Assembly (NCBI GenBank): GCA_965215545.1
Contig: OZ244066.1
Location: 1,054,001-1,118,000 of the forward strand
DNA: 64,000 nt
DNA from: MPNP01 sp965215545
GTDB lineage: Bacteria > Pseudomonadota > Alphaproteobacteria > Rhodobacterales > Rhodobacteraceae
Reading direction: 5' to 3'
The position numbers and the translations under genes were made by a program. Numbering within the stretch: the stretch's first letter is position 1; every line of letters starts with the position of its first letter. Under the pieces are notes generated by a model that searched no databases, was not told where the DNA came from, and worked only from the letters and a program-made list of their open reading frames with translations. This document shows positions 8,673-18,461 of this stretch, one piece after another.

Positions 8673-10810
8673 ATGAGAATCTTCTGGCAGTGCAGATTCC
8701 GGGTTCTGTTGAAGAATTGCCAAGGAACTATTGTCGGATTCTCAAGAACCAGAACCCGGAGTACCGGCGTGCCCATACAGCAGACGATCATCTTGCGGTT
8801 GCAGCGCTCAATGCCATGGACATCGTGGAACCCGATGATCTGCGCAAGCCACCAGCGACATGCTGGATCAAGATGCAGGATGTGACCATTGACGGACTGC
8901 GGCAAGCTTTTCTGGATCCCGGTTCACGCGTCCGACTCCATCATGGTTTTGCACCAGATGAACATGCCGAGATTGCAAGTGTGGGATGGAAAGGTGGATT
9001 CCTCGATGACGTAACCGTGCAACTCAATTCCAACCTGAATGTCTTCATAGGAGGACGTGGTGCCGGCAAGTCGACTGTTGTGGAAAGCATCCGGAGTGCT
9101 ATCGGTCAGGTTGCTGTCGGTGATGAAGCAGACAAGGCACATCAAGATATCGTACGGCACGTTCTGCGGAATGGCACCAAAATAACGCTGCTTGTCCGGG
9201 TCCACCGACCTGATGTGCATGAGTATCGAATCGAGCGAACAATTCCCAATCCGCCGCGGGTCTGGGATAAAAATGGTGAAGTGCTGAACTGCGTCCCCCT
9301 TGACATCCTGCCTGGCATCGAGGCCTACGGACAGCATGAGATATCGGAGATTGCCAGAAGTCCAGACAAGCGGACACGTCTCCTGGAACGTTTCATCAAA
9401 CAGGACGAGTCGCTTGTCCATCGCAAAAGATCCCTGAAGCGTGACCTCAAGAAGAACCGCCAAGCATTGAAGGACACGAACACGGAAATCGGTGAACTTG
9501 AGGAACGCCTCGCGGCTTTGCCTGCTCTCAAGGAAACGCTCAAGCGTTTCAGGGAAGTCGGGCTTGAAGATCGATTGCACGAACAAAGTCATTTCGTCCG
9601 TGAGGAAGGAATACTTGATTCCATTCCTGAACGCATGACACCTTTCCATGAGGCTCTGGAAATCCTCAAGACGGAGATACCGATTGATATGACATTCTTG
9701 TCGGACCGTGCACTCGAAGGGTTGCCCGGTCACGACATCCTTTCAGGGGCAAGGCAGCCCTTGGGCCCATTCTTGAGAGCATGGCGGATGCCCTGAAACA
9801 TGCAGATGAGGGAATTGAGCGGGTGGGGAACGAGTGGAGCCTTCGAAAGGAGACTGTTCAGGCTGACTACGAGAGAATTTTACGGGACCTGCAAAAGTCC
9901 CGTATCGACGGTGAAGAGTTTATCCGACTTCGCCGTCAGATCGAGGACCTGCGGCCACTCCAGAAGCGGCTTCATTTATTGCGGAAAATTGGGAAGGAGC
10001 ACACGAGCAATCGTCGTACCCTGATTGCCGAGTGGGAAGACGTCAAGGCAGCTGAATACCGGAGCTTGGTAGAAGCAGCATCGAAAGTCACGAGTCTGCT
10101 AAAGAATCGTGTGGAGGTCGAGGTTCTCAGTTCGGGGAATCGTGAACCATTGTTCAAGTTGCTGCGGGATGAGATTGGTGGGCGCATGTCCGAGACCATC
10201 AATTGCCTGAATCGGGCAGATCATCTTTCACTGACGCAGCTCGTCGAAACCTGTCGATCTGGAACCGATACATTGCATGAGGCCTACGGCATTACATCCA
10301 ACCAGGCGAAGCGACTTGTTGATTGTGATGCTGATGTGCTGATGCAGATCGAGGAGCTGGAACTCGAACCGGTGACGAGCATTCACCTTAATATCGCAAC
10401 AAGCGATGCCCGACCCATATGGAAGCCTCTGGAAGAGTTGTCCACCGGACAGAAAGCCACAGCGGTCCTTCTGCTCTTACTGCTCGAATCAAACTCTCCG
10501 CTGATTATTGACCAACCTGAAGATGACCTCGATAATCGTTTCATCACCGAGGGGATCGTGCCGCGCATGCGCAAGGAGAAACAAAGGCGGCAGTTCATTT
10601 TCACAACACACAATGCGAATATTCCGGTCCTTGGTGATGCCGAATTGATCATTGGATTGTCCGCTGCAGGAGAAGCGGGGAGTGGGCGGGCCAGAATCTC
10701 CATGGAAGATATCGGATCAATCGACTCTCCATCAGTGCGCGCTTGTGGAAGAAATGCTTGAGGGCGGTCGCGAAGCATTCGAGAGGCGGCGCAGGAAATA
10801 TGGATTCTGA
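8673..10810 (+). pseudogene. TrlF-like AAA ATPase of defence-island type, truncated and frameshifted
   Basis: Three reading-frame segments together form the ATPase part of a TrlF-family protein (PHP-type N-domain plus SMC/RecF-like ATPase). Homology begins near DENLLAVQIPGS, continues through TCWIKMQDVTIDGLRQAF, and has a Walker A GGRGAGKS (about 9052-9075). A coiled-coil middle part follows, then ELSTGQKATAVLLLLLL (signature) and LIIDQPEDDLDNRFI (Walker B). A frameshift lies between 9742 and 9765, near a GGGG run. Another, near 10740, separates the rest from the true tail EEMLEGGREAFERRRRKYGF, ending at 10810. Most of the N-terminal PHP domain is missing. TrlF relatives are found in anti-phage islands. 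The SLFN-type gene starts four bases after it, as in a defence operon. Confidence 0.7.
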
Positions 10811-10813
10811 CTG

Positions 10814-12048
10814 ATGCACAGGGCAAGACTTATCGAGTGTATCGAGAATGGTGAAAACTCGCGCGTTGAGTTCAAGCGTGATGACATCAGTCCAGAGAAA
10901 CTTGCCATCGAGATGGCCGCGTTGCTGAATCTTGAGGGAGGCATCATTGTTCTCGGGGTGCAGGATGACGGGCGTGTTTCCGGTTTGGCTGGAAGCTGCA
11001 AGTCCGCAGAGGAGCGGGTGATGAATATTGCCCGTCAGAATCTTGATCCGGCCGTCATACCTGTATGGACCTGTATCAGGATGGATCATGACAAGGCAGT
11101 CGGAGTCATTGAGCTTGCAGCAGACAGTCCTGGCAAGCCATACAAGGCGAAACGTGGGAGGGAATGGTCACATTCATCCGCGTTGGGAGCACGTCCCGTG
11201 TCGCAACACGTCAGGAAGAGGGCCGACTCTATCAATCAGCCCGATTGGTCCGTTATGAAATCAAGGCTGTACCGGACACAGGGCCTGAGAGTTTCGACTG
11301 GGATCGAATCGAGAATTACTACCGCAATGTCAGAAAACGAACCGTTCCGGATCGGACAGAGGTCGAGGCATGGCGACGGATCCTGCTCAATTCGGATCTG
11401 ACTGTCCTGGCGGGTGACGATGGTGTTGCATCGGTCGCCGGGCTCCTGCTGTTCGGCAAGCAGCCGAGCCGTCGCCTGCCCCAGGCTGGCATGACTGCAG
11501 TTGCGTTTCCCGGGACCGAGAAGACATACGAAACAATCGATGAAGAGAGGATCCGCGGACCCTTGACCCCCCCCCCCCTCGTTTCTCGGCGCGGTGGAAC
11601 ACGGGAGAGGGGCGCGATCGACACAGCCATCGACTTTGTGAAGCGCAACATGGGCAGCAGCGCATGGCTTGAAGGTGGCCGGAGACGGCGCAAGAGAGCA
11701 TTGCCCATGGATGCCGTGCGCGAGGCAATCGTGAATGCCGTCGTGCATCGCGATTATACCCGAGAGGGCGTTGATATCGAGGTCTCGCTGTATCAGGATC
11801 GTGTGGAGATCATTTCTCCGGGCCGCCTTCCCAATGGTGTCACAGTCCCAAAGATGGAGGAAGGCATCGTCCGGGCAGCCAGGAACGGCTTCCTCAAGGA
11901 CATCCTGAGCGACTACCGTTACATTGAACATTATGGGATGGGTGTCCGTACACGAATTCTCGAATCCGTGCTTCAACACACTGGTGTGAAGCCGGATCTG
12001 ATCGAGGGGGAGGATCGGTTTGTCGTCCGTCTCTGGAAGCGGCCTTGA
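10814..12048 (+). pseudogene. Schlafen/AlbA_2 domain ATPase (RecG-like COG2865 type), one frameshift
   Basis: Residues 1-120 match the AlbA_2 (divergent AAA_4, Schlafen-type) domain: VEFKRDDISPEKLAIEMAAL, then GGIIVLGVQDDGRVSGL. The frame breaks around 11155-11165: restoring one G in gaatggtcac would join RGREW to VTFIRVGSTSRVATR in the next frame. That frame then runs to 12048 and holds the C-terminal GHKL-like part (AVREAIVNAVVHRDY, VEIISPGRLPNGVT, YGMGVRTRI). The intact protein would be about 410 residues. Members act as regulators or as defence effectors acting on nucleic acid. The pairing with a TrlF-like gene favours defence. Confidence 0.75.
11567..11578 (+). repeat. Homopolymer C12 tract inside the AlbA_2 gene
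   Basis: Twelve consecutive C bases encode part of a Thr-Pro-Pro-Pro-Leu run in the frame that is open downstream. Tracts of this length slip easily in replication and in sequencing, so the gene could be phase-variable or miscalled here. Confidence 0.85.
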
Positions 12049-12210
12049 CGGTCAAATCCCCGGTCAACGACCGGATGTGTTTCCCTCCCGCACCAAGGCG
12101 CTGGATGGGCCGCGCGCTCAATCAGCCCGGGATTGCACGATATCCGGTCTGGAAGCGTACGCCTCGGCAAAGTCCACTTTCCAGGCGGCTTGTCATGCCA
12201 CGGGGCGACC

Positions 12211-13407
12211 TTAACGCTCGAGAAATCCTGGATGGGGCTGATGGACGCCGTAACGGATCACCCGTTTCCGGTACCGGTGATTGATCGTGTCGATGGTTGC
12301 GGCGAGCCGTTCCTGGGCGGTCGGGTGCCCGGCCTGACAGGGCAACAGCCAATCTCCTGGTCGTTCATCCATTTGGATCAGTTTGCCCAGATGGATACTG
12401 ACGGACAGTAACGGAGCAGGACCCGTCGCAATCAACTGCTGCCAGAGGCACTCGTAGACGTTCAACAGCAGGCGTGTGTCCTGGGTCGATGCCATCGGAC
12501 GCTTCCCTGACCAGCACCGCCTGTTGACGAACGTGGCATGCAACGTGAACAACCCCGCACAGTACCCGTCGTGGCGCATGCGCTCCGCGGCCTTTTCCAC
12601 CAGCCACCGGCCAACCAGACGGGCGGCGTTCGCCAGGCGATACTCCGGCGACAGGACCTTGGAATGGCTGTACCCACTTCGCTGCGTTCTCGCCGGGCGC
12701 AAGTCCAGACCCCGCAGGGCGAGAGCAAAGCGCTCACCCTCGATCGAGCGCCAGATCCGTCGGACATGGCGTGGTTCCAGGCTGTAAAGAGCCGGTATGC
12801 TCCAGACGTCGGCCCGGTACAGTTTGGCCAGAAGGCCGCGGGAGATTCCCGGCAGTTCATCAAGCTGGAGATGGGCAACCCGCTCGGGCATGTTTTCCGG
12901 GGCCAGCCATGCCAGCCCATCGGGTTTTTGCAATTTGCTGGCAATTTTGGCCAACAGGCGGTTCGGCCCGATCCCGATCGAGCACCGCAGTTCGGAGCCA
13001 ACCTGCTCCCGAATGGCGGTCTTGATTCGGCACGCCAGCATCATTGCCGTGCCCAGATCACTGCTCTGTCCCCCCAGCGCCACCTGGAATTCGTCGACGA
13101 AGCGGGCGCATTCCAGCTCAGCGATTGCATCGATCGCGCGGGCAATCTGTTGATTGATACGCAGGTACAGCCGGTGCCGACTCGGACGCAAGATGATTGT
13201 CGGGCACAGTTTCCTGGCCCTGTAGATCCGGGTCCCGGTCGTGACCCCACAAGCCTTGGCCTCGTAGGATGCCGACACACATGCGCCAGCTTCGGACATG
13301 ATGGCCGCAACGCCAACAGGACGGCCGCGCAACGCCGGATCCATCTCCTGTTCGACGCTGGCGAAGAAGCTGTCCATATCGATGTACAGACACCGCATCG
13401 GAGTCAT
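12211..13407 (-). CDS. Y-family DNA polymerase (DinB/UmuC type)
   Basis: A 398-residue translesion polymerase. Motif I, YIDMDSFFASVEQ, is at the N-terminus. ASYEAKACGVTTGTRI follows, and the second catalytic motif appears as RFVDEFQVAL, keeping the Asp-Glu pair but not the usual SIDE sequence. CSIGIGPNRLLAKIASKLQKPDGL (family signature) and the LDELPGIS helix-hairpin-helix are intact, then a little-finger domain. The expected role is error-prone bypass of DNA lesions. The catalytic acidic residues are present, so it is not the inactive ImuB type. The upstream DNA is AT-rich with a TATAAT on the minus strand at 13446-13451. I saw no clear LexA box. Confidence 0.85.
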   Translation of the reverse strand: MTPMRCLYIDMDSFFASVEQEMDPALRGRPVGVAAIMSEAGACVSASYEAKACGVTTGTRIYRARKLCPTIILRPSRHRLYLRINQQIARAIDAIAELECARFVDEFQVALGGQSSDLGTAMMLACRIKTAIREQVGSELRCSIGIGPNRLLAKIASKLQKPDGLAWLAPENMPERVAHLQLDELPGISRGLLAKLYRADVWSIPALYSLEPRHVRRIWRSIEGERFALALRGLDLRPARTQRSGYSHSKVLSPEYRLANAARLVGRWLVEKAAERMRHDGYCAGLFTLHATFVNRRCWSGKRPMASTQDTRLLLNVYECLWQQLIATGPAPLLSVSIHLGKLIQMDERPGDWLLPCQAGHPTAQERLAATIDTINHRYRKRVIRYGVHQPHPGFLER

Positions 13408-14080
13408 GGGGGTTGCGCATCCTTGTCAAATCGTTTCTTATATATATTATATTTGTTTAATGATCACAATAGGAATTTGCTATATGTACGGAAAGTACCA
13501 GGCGACGCCCGGCATGGTCTCATCGGGTGGCAACTGGTCGGAAGACGTGCTGGCTGATCGCCACAGGCAAAGGATCCTCGACACAGCCGACAGGGCAGAC
13601 CGGGGCTGCGTCAATCGTGATGTCATCGATCCGGACCCTGACTCACCCTCGAGACCGTCAGTGCCCACATCAAATGGTACCCGGACTGGCAGTGGCCCGG
13701 CGGGAGGGCGGATTGGCAACATGGGACTGCGCCATATGGACACGCAGCCCATGGCCGCAAGGGCCCACACAGTTGCTGGCCATCGCCGCAAGACCCTGCA
13801 CGCCCGATAACCTGCCACTGTCACGGCCAGAATGACTCCGGGTTGACGGGCACAGCCCGGTGCCGGGCGACAGCGCTGCGAGGCTCTTGGTCTCGGATGC
13901 CGTGAACAACAACGGGTTGGTCAAGAATGAGTCCCTCGGGGCTTGCAGAGGATCGAGGCACGGCTTAACCGTCAGGGGGTCAGCAGTCTGCATTTCGGAA
14001 TCAGGGCAGCGGTGGGAGCAACAATCGCAAAGGAGGGCGGGGACACCCCGGCCCGGACAGAAGGGTTGCGCAATCCGGGC
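13408..14080. other. Intergenic region with AT-rich promoter for the polymerase gene
   Basis: 673 bases between two divergent genes. Positions 13437-13495 are markedly AT-rich and contain TATAAT on the minus strand (13446-13451), a likely -10 box for the Y-family polymerase. Open frames in 13480-13840 on both strands give low-complexity Arg/Pro/Ser-rich translations that I do not accept as genes. The deoC promoter should lie in the right part. Confidence 0.45.
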
Positions 14081-15010
14081 ATGGCCTTGATGCCGGAGAT
14101 GTTTGAACGGCATGCGGTCAATCGCAACGCCGCCGAACGACGCTGTGCGACACTGGGGTCCCGTCGGTCAATCAAGGCACACTGGCAGGCGGCCTGGCTG
14201 GTCAATGCCATCCGGTGCATTGACCTGACCACGCTCGCCGGCGACGACACGGCTGAACGGGTCGAGCGACTCTGCGCCAAGGCCGCGCACCCACTTGCCG
14301 GACATATCCTCAAGGGACTCGGGGACGACCTGGAGACGATCCGGGTGGGGGCTGTCTGCGTGTACCCGACCATGGTCTCCCATGCTGTCCGGGCCCTGCG
14401 GGGCACCGGCATCAGGGTGGCATCTGTTGCCACGGGATTCCCGGCAGGTCTCGTACCGATGGATCTGCGTCTGGCCGAAATCCGTCATGCCATCGATGCG
14501 GGGGCCGGGGAGATCGACATCGTCATCTCCAGGGAATTGGCCCTCAAACAGGACTGGCCCGGGCTTCATGACGAAATCAGCCGCATGCGGCTGGAATGTG
14601 GACCGGCCCATCTCAAGGTCATCCTGGCGGCCGGTGAGCTGCAGACCCTGCAGACGGTGTATGCGGCCTCAATGACAGCCATGCAGGCCGGGGCGGACTT
14701 CATCAAGACATCGACAGGCAAGGAGCGGATCAATGCCACCCTGCCTGTGGGTCTGGTCATGGTCAGGGCCATCCGTGACTACCGCGATGCCACCGGCTAC
14801 GCGGTTGGCTTCAAGCCGGCCGGTGGCCTGTCTGCAGCCCGGGATGCACTGGTCTGGCAGACCCTGATGAAAGAAGAGTTGGGTCTGGACTGGCTGCAAC
14901 CCGATCGATTCCGCATTGGCGCCTCATCACTCCTCGGTGACATCGAGCGGCAACTGGACCATTATGTGACCGGACGCTATGCCGATGCGAGTCGCCATGC
15001 CCAGACCTGA
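14081..15010 (+). CDS. deoC: Deoxyribose-phosphate aldolase
   Basis: DeoC splits 2-deoxyribose-5-phosphate into glyceraldehyde-3-phosphate and acetaldehyde in deoxynucleoside catabolism. The 309-residue product has both catalytic lysine motifs: FIKTSTGK (Schiff-base Lys) and VGFKPAGG (proton relay). IDLTTLAGDDT, VCVYPTMV and EIDIVI are also family landmarks. It belongs to the longer ~300-residue class with an N-terminal extension. The frame is open back to 13943, but the MALMPEMFERHAVN start fits the family better. The aldehyde dehydrogenase starts 12 bases downstream, so the acetaldehyde product can be oxidised by the next enzyme of the same operon. Confidence 0.9.
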   Translation: MALMPEMFERHAVNRNAAERRCATLGSRRSIKAHWQAAWLVNAIRCIDLTTLAGDDTAERVERLCAKAAHPLAGHILKGLGDDLETIRVGAVCVYPTMVSHAVRALRGTGIRVASVATGFPAGLVPMDLRLAEIRHAIDAGAGEIDIVISRELALKQDWPGLHDEISRMRLECGPAHLKVILAAGELQTLQTVYAASMTAMQAGADFIKTSTGKERINATLPVGLVMVRAIRDYRDATGYAVGFKPAGGLSAARDALVWQTLMKEELGLDWLQPDRFRIGASSLLGDIERQLDHYVTGRYADASRHAQT

Positions 15011-15022
15011 GAGGGAAACCCC

Positions 15023-17383
15023 GTGATCCAGATCTCCGAACTCCTCACCCGGATGGACTACGGCGACGCTCCCGAGGACCCGACCCTTGTCATGGATTGG
15101 ATCACACGGCACGGGTCCGTATTCGGTCATTACATCAATGGAAAATTCCGGGATCCGGGTTCGACATTCCCTGTCATCAACCCGGCCAGGGGCCAGCGCC
15201 TTGCCGAGGTGACCCAGGGCACGCCCCGGGATATTGACCTGGCTGTCCGGGCAGCCCGCCGGGCCCAGCCGCACTGGCAGGCACTCGGGAACCATGAACG
15301 GGCCCGGCACCTGTATGCCCTGGCCCGGCACCTCCAGCAGCACAGCCGCTTTCTGGCGGTTCTGGAAACCCTCAACAACGGCAAGCCCATCCGTGAAAGC
15401 CGCGACATCGACATTCCCCTCGTCATCCGGCATTTCTATCATCATGCCGGCTGGGCCGAGATCCTCGATACGGCGTTCCCCGATCAACGCCCCCACGGCA
15501 TCTGTGGCCAGGTGATTCCCTGGAATTTCCCCCTGATGATGCTGGCCTGGAAAGTGGCCCCCGCCCTTGCGGCCGGGAACACCGTCGTCCTCAAACCCGC
15601 CGAATACACACCGCTCACTGCATTGGCCTTTGCCGAGATTGCCACCGAAGCCGGGCTGCCCAAGGGTGTTCTCAACATCGTCACCGGCGATGGCGCGACC
15701 GGTGCCGCCCTCATCGATCATCCGGGCCTCAACAAGGTGGCCTTTACTGGCTCGACGGAAGTGGGTCGACTGATCCGGCAACGGACGGCCGGATCGGGAA
15801 AACATCTGACTCTGGAACTCGGCGGCAAATCACCTTTCCTCGTCTTTGCCGATGCCGATCTTGATGCCGCGGTCGAAGGAGTGGTTGATTCCACATGGTT
15901 CAACCAGGGCCAGGTCTGCTGCGCCGGGTCGCGCATTCTTGTTGCCGAGGCCGTCGCCGAGCGGTTTGAGGGGCTCCTGCGAGCACGTCTCGACAGGCTG
16001 CGGGCCGGCGATCCCCTTGACAAATCCACCGACATCGGAGCCGTGATCCACCCCGATCATCTGCAACGCATTCGCCATCTGGTTGACCAGGGCATTGCCG
16101 ACGGCGCCAGGCTCCATCAGGGAACGGTACCCGATGGCTGCTTTTTCCCACCGACTCTCGCCACCCATGTCCAGCCTGCCTCAGTCCTGGCCACCGAGGA
16201 GATCTTCGGACCCGTCGTCACCATGACCCCGTTCCGGACACCTGCCGATGCCATCACCCTGGCCAACAGCACCCGCTATGGTCTGGCCGCATCGGTCTGG
16301 TCGGAAAACATCAACCAGGCCATTGATATGGCTGCGGGGATCAAGGCAGGTGTCGTCTGGATCAATTGCGCCAATCAGTTTGATGCCGGAGCCGGTTTTG
16401 GTGGCTACCGGGAAAGCGGCTTCGGCCGTGAAGGGGGACGCGAGGGCATGGCAGCCTATCTTGCCCGCCCCCGGCCCCAAAGCCGCCAACGCGAACGTCC
16501 CCACCCTGCCCCCCAGGCAACCCCAGCCAGTGCCCCCACAACAGGAGAGATCGACCGCACGGCCAAACTCTACATTGGCGGTCGGCAGATTCGGCCCGAT
16601 GGCGGCTATTCCTATGCTGTTCGGGGTCCATCCGGCCCGCTGGGTCGTGCGGGTCTCGGCAATCGCAAGGACATCCGCAATGCCGTCGAAGCGGCTGGCA
16701 AGGTCCCGCAATGGGCAGCCCAGACCGGGCATAATCGGGCCCAGGTCCTGTACTATGTCGCCGAGAACCTGAGCGCGCGCCGTGCAGAGTTCATCGCACG
16801 CCTGGGCTCTTTCGGCCAGCCCACCGACTCTGCCAGCACCGAAGTCGACGTCTCCATTCGACGTATCTTCTGGTACGCAGCCTGGGCCGACAAGCATGAC
16901 AGTGCCGTGCACCAGACCAAGGTTGCGCATGTGACCCTGGCCATGAATGAACCTCTGGGGATCATCGGCATGGCCTGCCCCACAGCCTGGCCGCTCCTCG
17001 GTCTCGTCTCCCTGGTCATGCCAGCCATCGCCCTCGGCAACACTGTGGTGGCCATCCCGTCATCGACCCACCCGCTCGCTGCAACGGATTTCTATCAGGT
17101 CCTCGAGACCTCCGACCTGCCGGCCGGGGTCTGCAATTTGATCACCGGCGACCGCGACAGCCTTGCCAAGACCCTGGCCGACCATGATGCCATCGCAGCC
17201 ATCTGGTATTTCGGCCTCTCCCAATCCGCTGCCATGATTGAATCAGCCAGTGCCGGGAACCTGAAACAAAGCTGGGTCGAGGACGGTGCCCAGCGCCAGT
17301 GGCACACCGACGAAGGTCAGGGCCTCCTCTTCCTCGAACGGTCCACCCAGGTCAAGAACATCTGGATTCCCTACGGGGCATAG
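15023..17383 (+). CDS. Aldehyde dehydrogenase family protein, two tandem domains
   Basis: 786 residues. Residues 1-490 are a full aldehyde dehydrogenase: VIPWNFPLMMLAWKVAPALA, VAFTGSTEVGR, LELGGKSPFLVFADADLD (catalytic Glu) and NQGQVCCAGSR (nucleophile Cys). After a Pro/Gln/Ala linker at about 490-520, a second ALDH-like domain (KLYIGGRQIRPDGGYSYAV, PLGIIGMACPTAWPLLGL) lacks the Cys and Glu motifs and is probably structural. This double-domain form is known next to deoC in alphaproteobacteria and likely oxidises acetaldehyde. The start is GTG at 15023 with GAGAGGGA upstream. Confidence 0.88.
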   Translation: MIQISELLTRMDYGDAPEDPTLVMDWITRHGSVFGHYINGKFRDPGSTFPVINPARGQRLAEVTQGTPRDIDLAVRAARRAQPHWQALGNHERARHLYALARHLQQHSRFLAVLETLNNGKPIRESRDIDIPLVIRHFYHHAGWAEILDTAFPDQRPHGICGQVIPWNFPLMMLAWKVAPALAAGNTVVLKPAEYTPLTALAFAEIATEAGLPKGVLNIVTGDGATGAALIDHPGLNKVAFTGSTEVGRLIRQRTAGSGKHLTLELGGKSPFLVFADADLDAAVEGVVDSTWFNQGQVCCAGSRILVAEAVAERFEGLLRARLDRLRAGDPLDKSTDIGAVIHPDHLQRIRHLVDQGIADGARLHQGTVPDGCFFPPTLATHVQPASVLATEEIFGPVVTMTPFRTPADAITLANSTRYGLAASVWSENINQAIDMAAGIKAGVVWINCANQFDAGAGFGGYRESGFGREGGREGMAAYLARPRPQSRQRERPHPAPQATPASAPTTGEIDRTAKLYIGGRQIRPDGGYSYAVRGPSGPLGRAGLGNRKDIRNAVEAAGKVPQWAAQTGHNRAQVLYYVAENLSARRAEFIARLGSFGQPTDSASTEVDVSIRRIFWYAAWADKHDSAVHQTKVAHVTLAMNEPLGIIGMACPTAWPLLGLVSLVMPAIALGNTVVAIPSSTHPLAATDFYQVLETSDLPAGVCNLITGDRDSLAKTLADHDAIAAIWYFGLSQSAAMIESASAGNLKQSWVEDGAQRQWHTDEGQGLLFLERSTQVKNIWIPYGA

Positions 17384-17589
17384 CCCACTCCACCCGGTGC
17401 TGGCCAGGAGTCTCAATGTCGCTTTGAAGGCCATAGCCAAATCAGACACGCGATGGGGCACCGGGCACCAACCCGCGTGCGGCCTCTGCCCGCCCTCCGG
17501 TTGACGCGCTTTTGCTGCATCTCGCCAAGCAGCCGCGGGCTGATGAGCACAGAAAGCGGGCCGTTGTGGATTGTCTCTCACAGCGAGTC

Positions 17590-17618
17590 TTGATTCTCAT
17601 AATGTGGTAGGGTATTCT
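17590..17618 (+). promoter_or_regulatory. Sigma-70-type promoter and possible operator before iclR-type gene
   Basis: TTGATT (17590-17595), a 17-base spacer, then TATTCT (17613-17618). The sequence attctca occurs twice (around 17593 and 17614), and TCTCAT (17595-17600) is mirrored by ATGAGA (17625-17630). These overlapping repeats are a plausible autoregulatory operator for the IclR-type protein. The predicted transcript start falls at about the first ATG, so translation may begin at a later ATG or be nearly leaderless. Confidence 0.5.
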
Positions 17619-17624
17619 CACAAT

Positions 17625-18461
17625 ATGAGAGTGATGATGCACGATTCGATGCGGCCGTTGGGGGTCTCGAAGCAGAATGTCGCCGGAACGCAAAGCGTCT
17701 ATCGGGCGGTTGCCATCCTGCGGGGCGTTGCCCGTCACAATGAGGATGGCATCACGGCCAAACGGCTGGCCGAGGAGATCGGCCTGACGCTCGGCACCAC
17801 ACATCGATTGCTGAGTGCCTTTGTGGACGAGGGGCTGCTGACCGTCGACCACTTTACCAAGAAGTATCATCTCGGACTGGAACTCTATCAGATGGGCAGT
17901 GCGGCGCGGGTGTTCTACATTACCCAGTTCCTGGAAAGCACGCTGCGGAAACTGCGGGATGTCACGGGCGAAACTGTGTTCCTGCTCATCAGGTCCGGCA
18001 CGGATTCGCTCTGTCTGCGCCGTCTTGACGGCACGTTGCCGCTCCATGCCCTGACATTGCTTGAGGGGTCGCGGCGGCCCCTGGGGGTGGGGGCCGCCGG
18101 ATTGGCCCTGCTGGCGGCCCTGCCCGATCCCCTGTGTGCCCGTATTGTCGCCAGCAATCTGGAAACCTGTCAGGAATATTTCGACCTGACAGCCGACGAT
18201 CTGCACCGCGCGATCGCGACAACCCGATTGGCTGGTGTGTCGCTGAACACCGGGCAGGTGCTGTCGGGTGTGCGGGGCATCGGGATGGCCGCCGGACCCG
18301 TCGCCAATCCAGGCCTCTGTGCGGTCTCCATTGCCTCGACCGACAAACGGATGACGGTCGATCACCAGCAGTGTCTGGCGGACACGCTGCGTGCGCACCT
18401 CGGTCAGATCGACTGGACGGTCTATGAAATTGAGCAGCAGATGAAAGGAGAAATCTCATGA
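17625..18461 (+). CDS. IclR-family transcriptional regulator
   Basis: About 278 residues. An N-terminal winged helix-turn-helix (SVYRAVAILRGVARHNEDG, then TAKRLAEEIGLTLGTTHRLL) is followed by the IclR effector-binding domain (FLLIRSGTDSLCLRRLDG, PLGVGAAGLALLAALPD). It is likely the local regulator of the peptide transporter and gamma-glutamyltransferase operon, since its stop overlaps the next start (ATGA at 18458). The start is uncertain: ATG at 17625, 17634, 17637 or 17649 are all in frame, and the predicted promoter points to one of the later ones. Confidence 0.87.
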   Translation: MRVMMHDSMRPLGVSKQNVAGTQSVYRAVAILRGVARHNEDGITAKRLAEEIGLTLGTTHRLLSAFVDEGLLTVDHFTKKYHLGLELYQMGSAARVFYITQFLESTLRKLRDVTGETVFLLIRSGTDSLCLRRLDGTLPLHALTLLEGSRRPLGVGAAGLALLAALPDPLCARIVASNLETCQEYFDLTADDLHRAIATTRLAGVSLNTGQVLSGVRGIGMAAGPVANPGLCAVSIASTDKRMTVDHQQCLADTLRAHLGQIDWTVYEIEQQMKGEIS

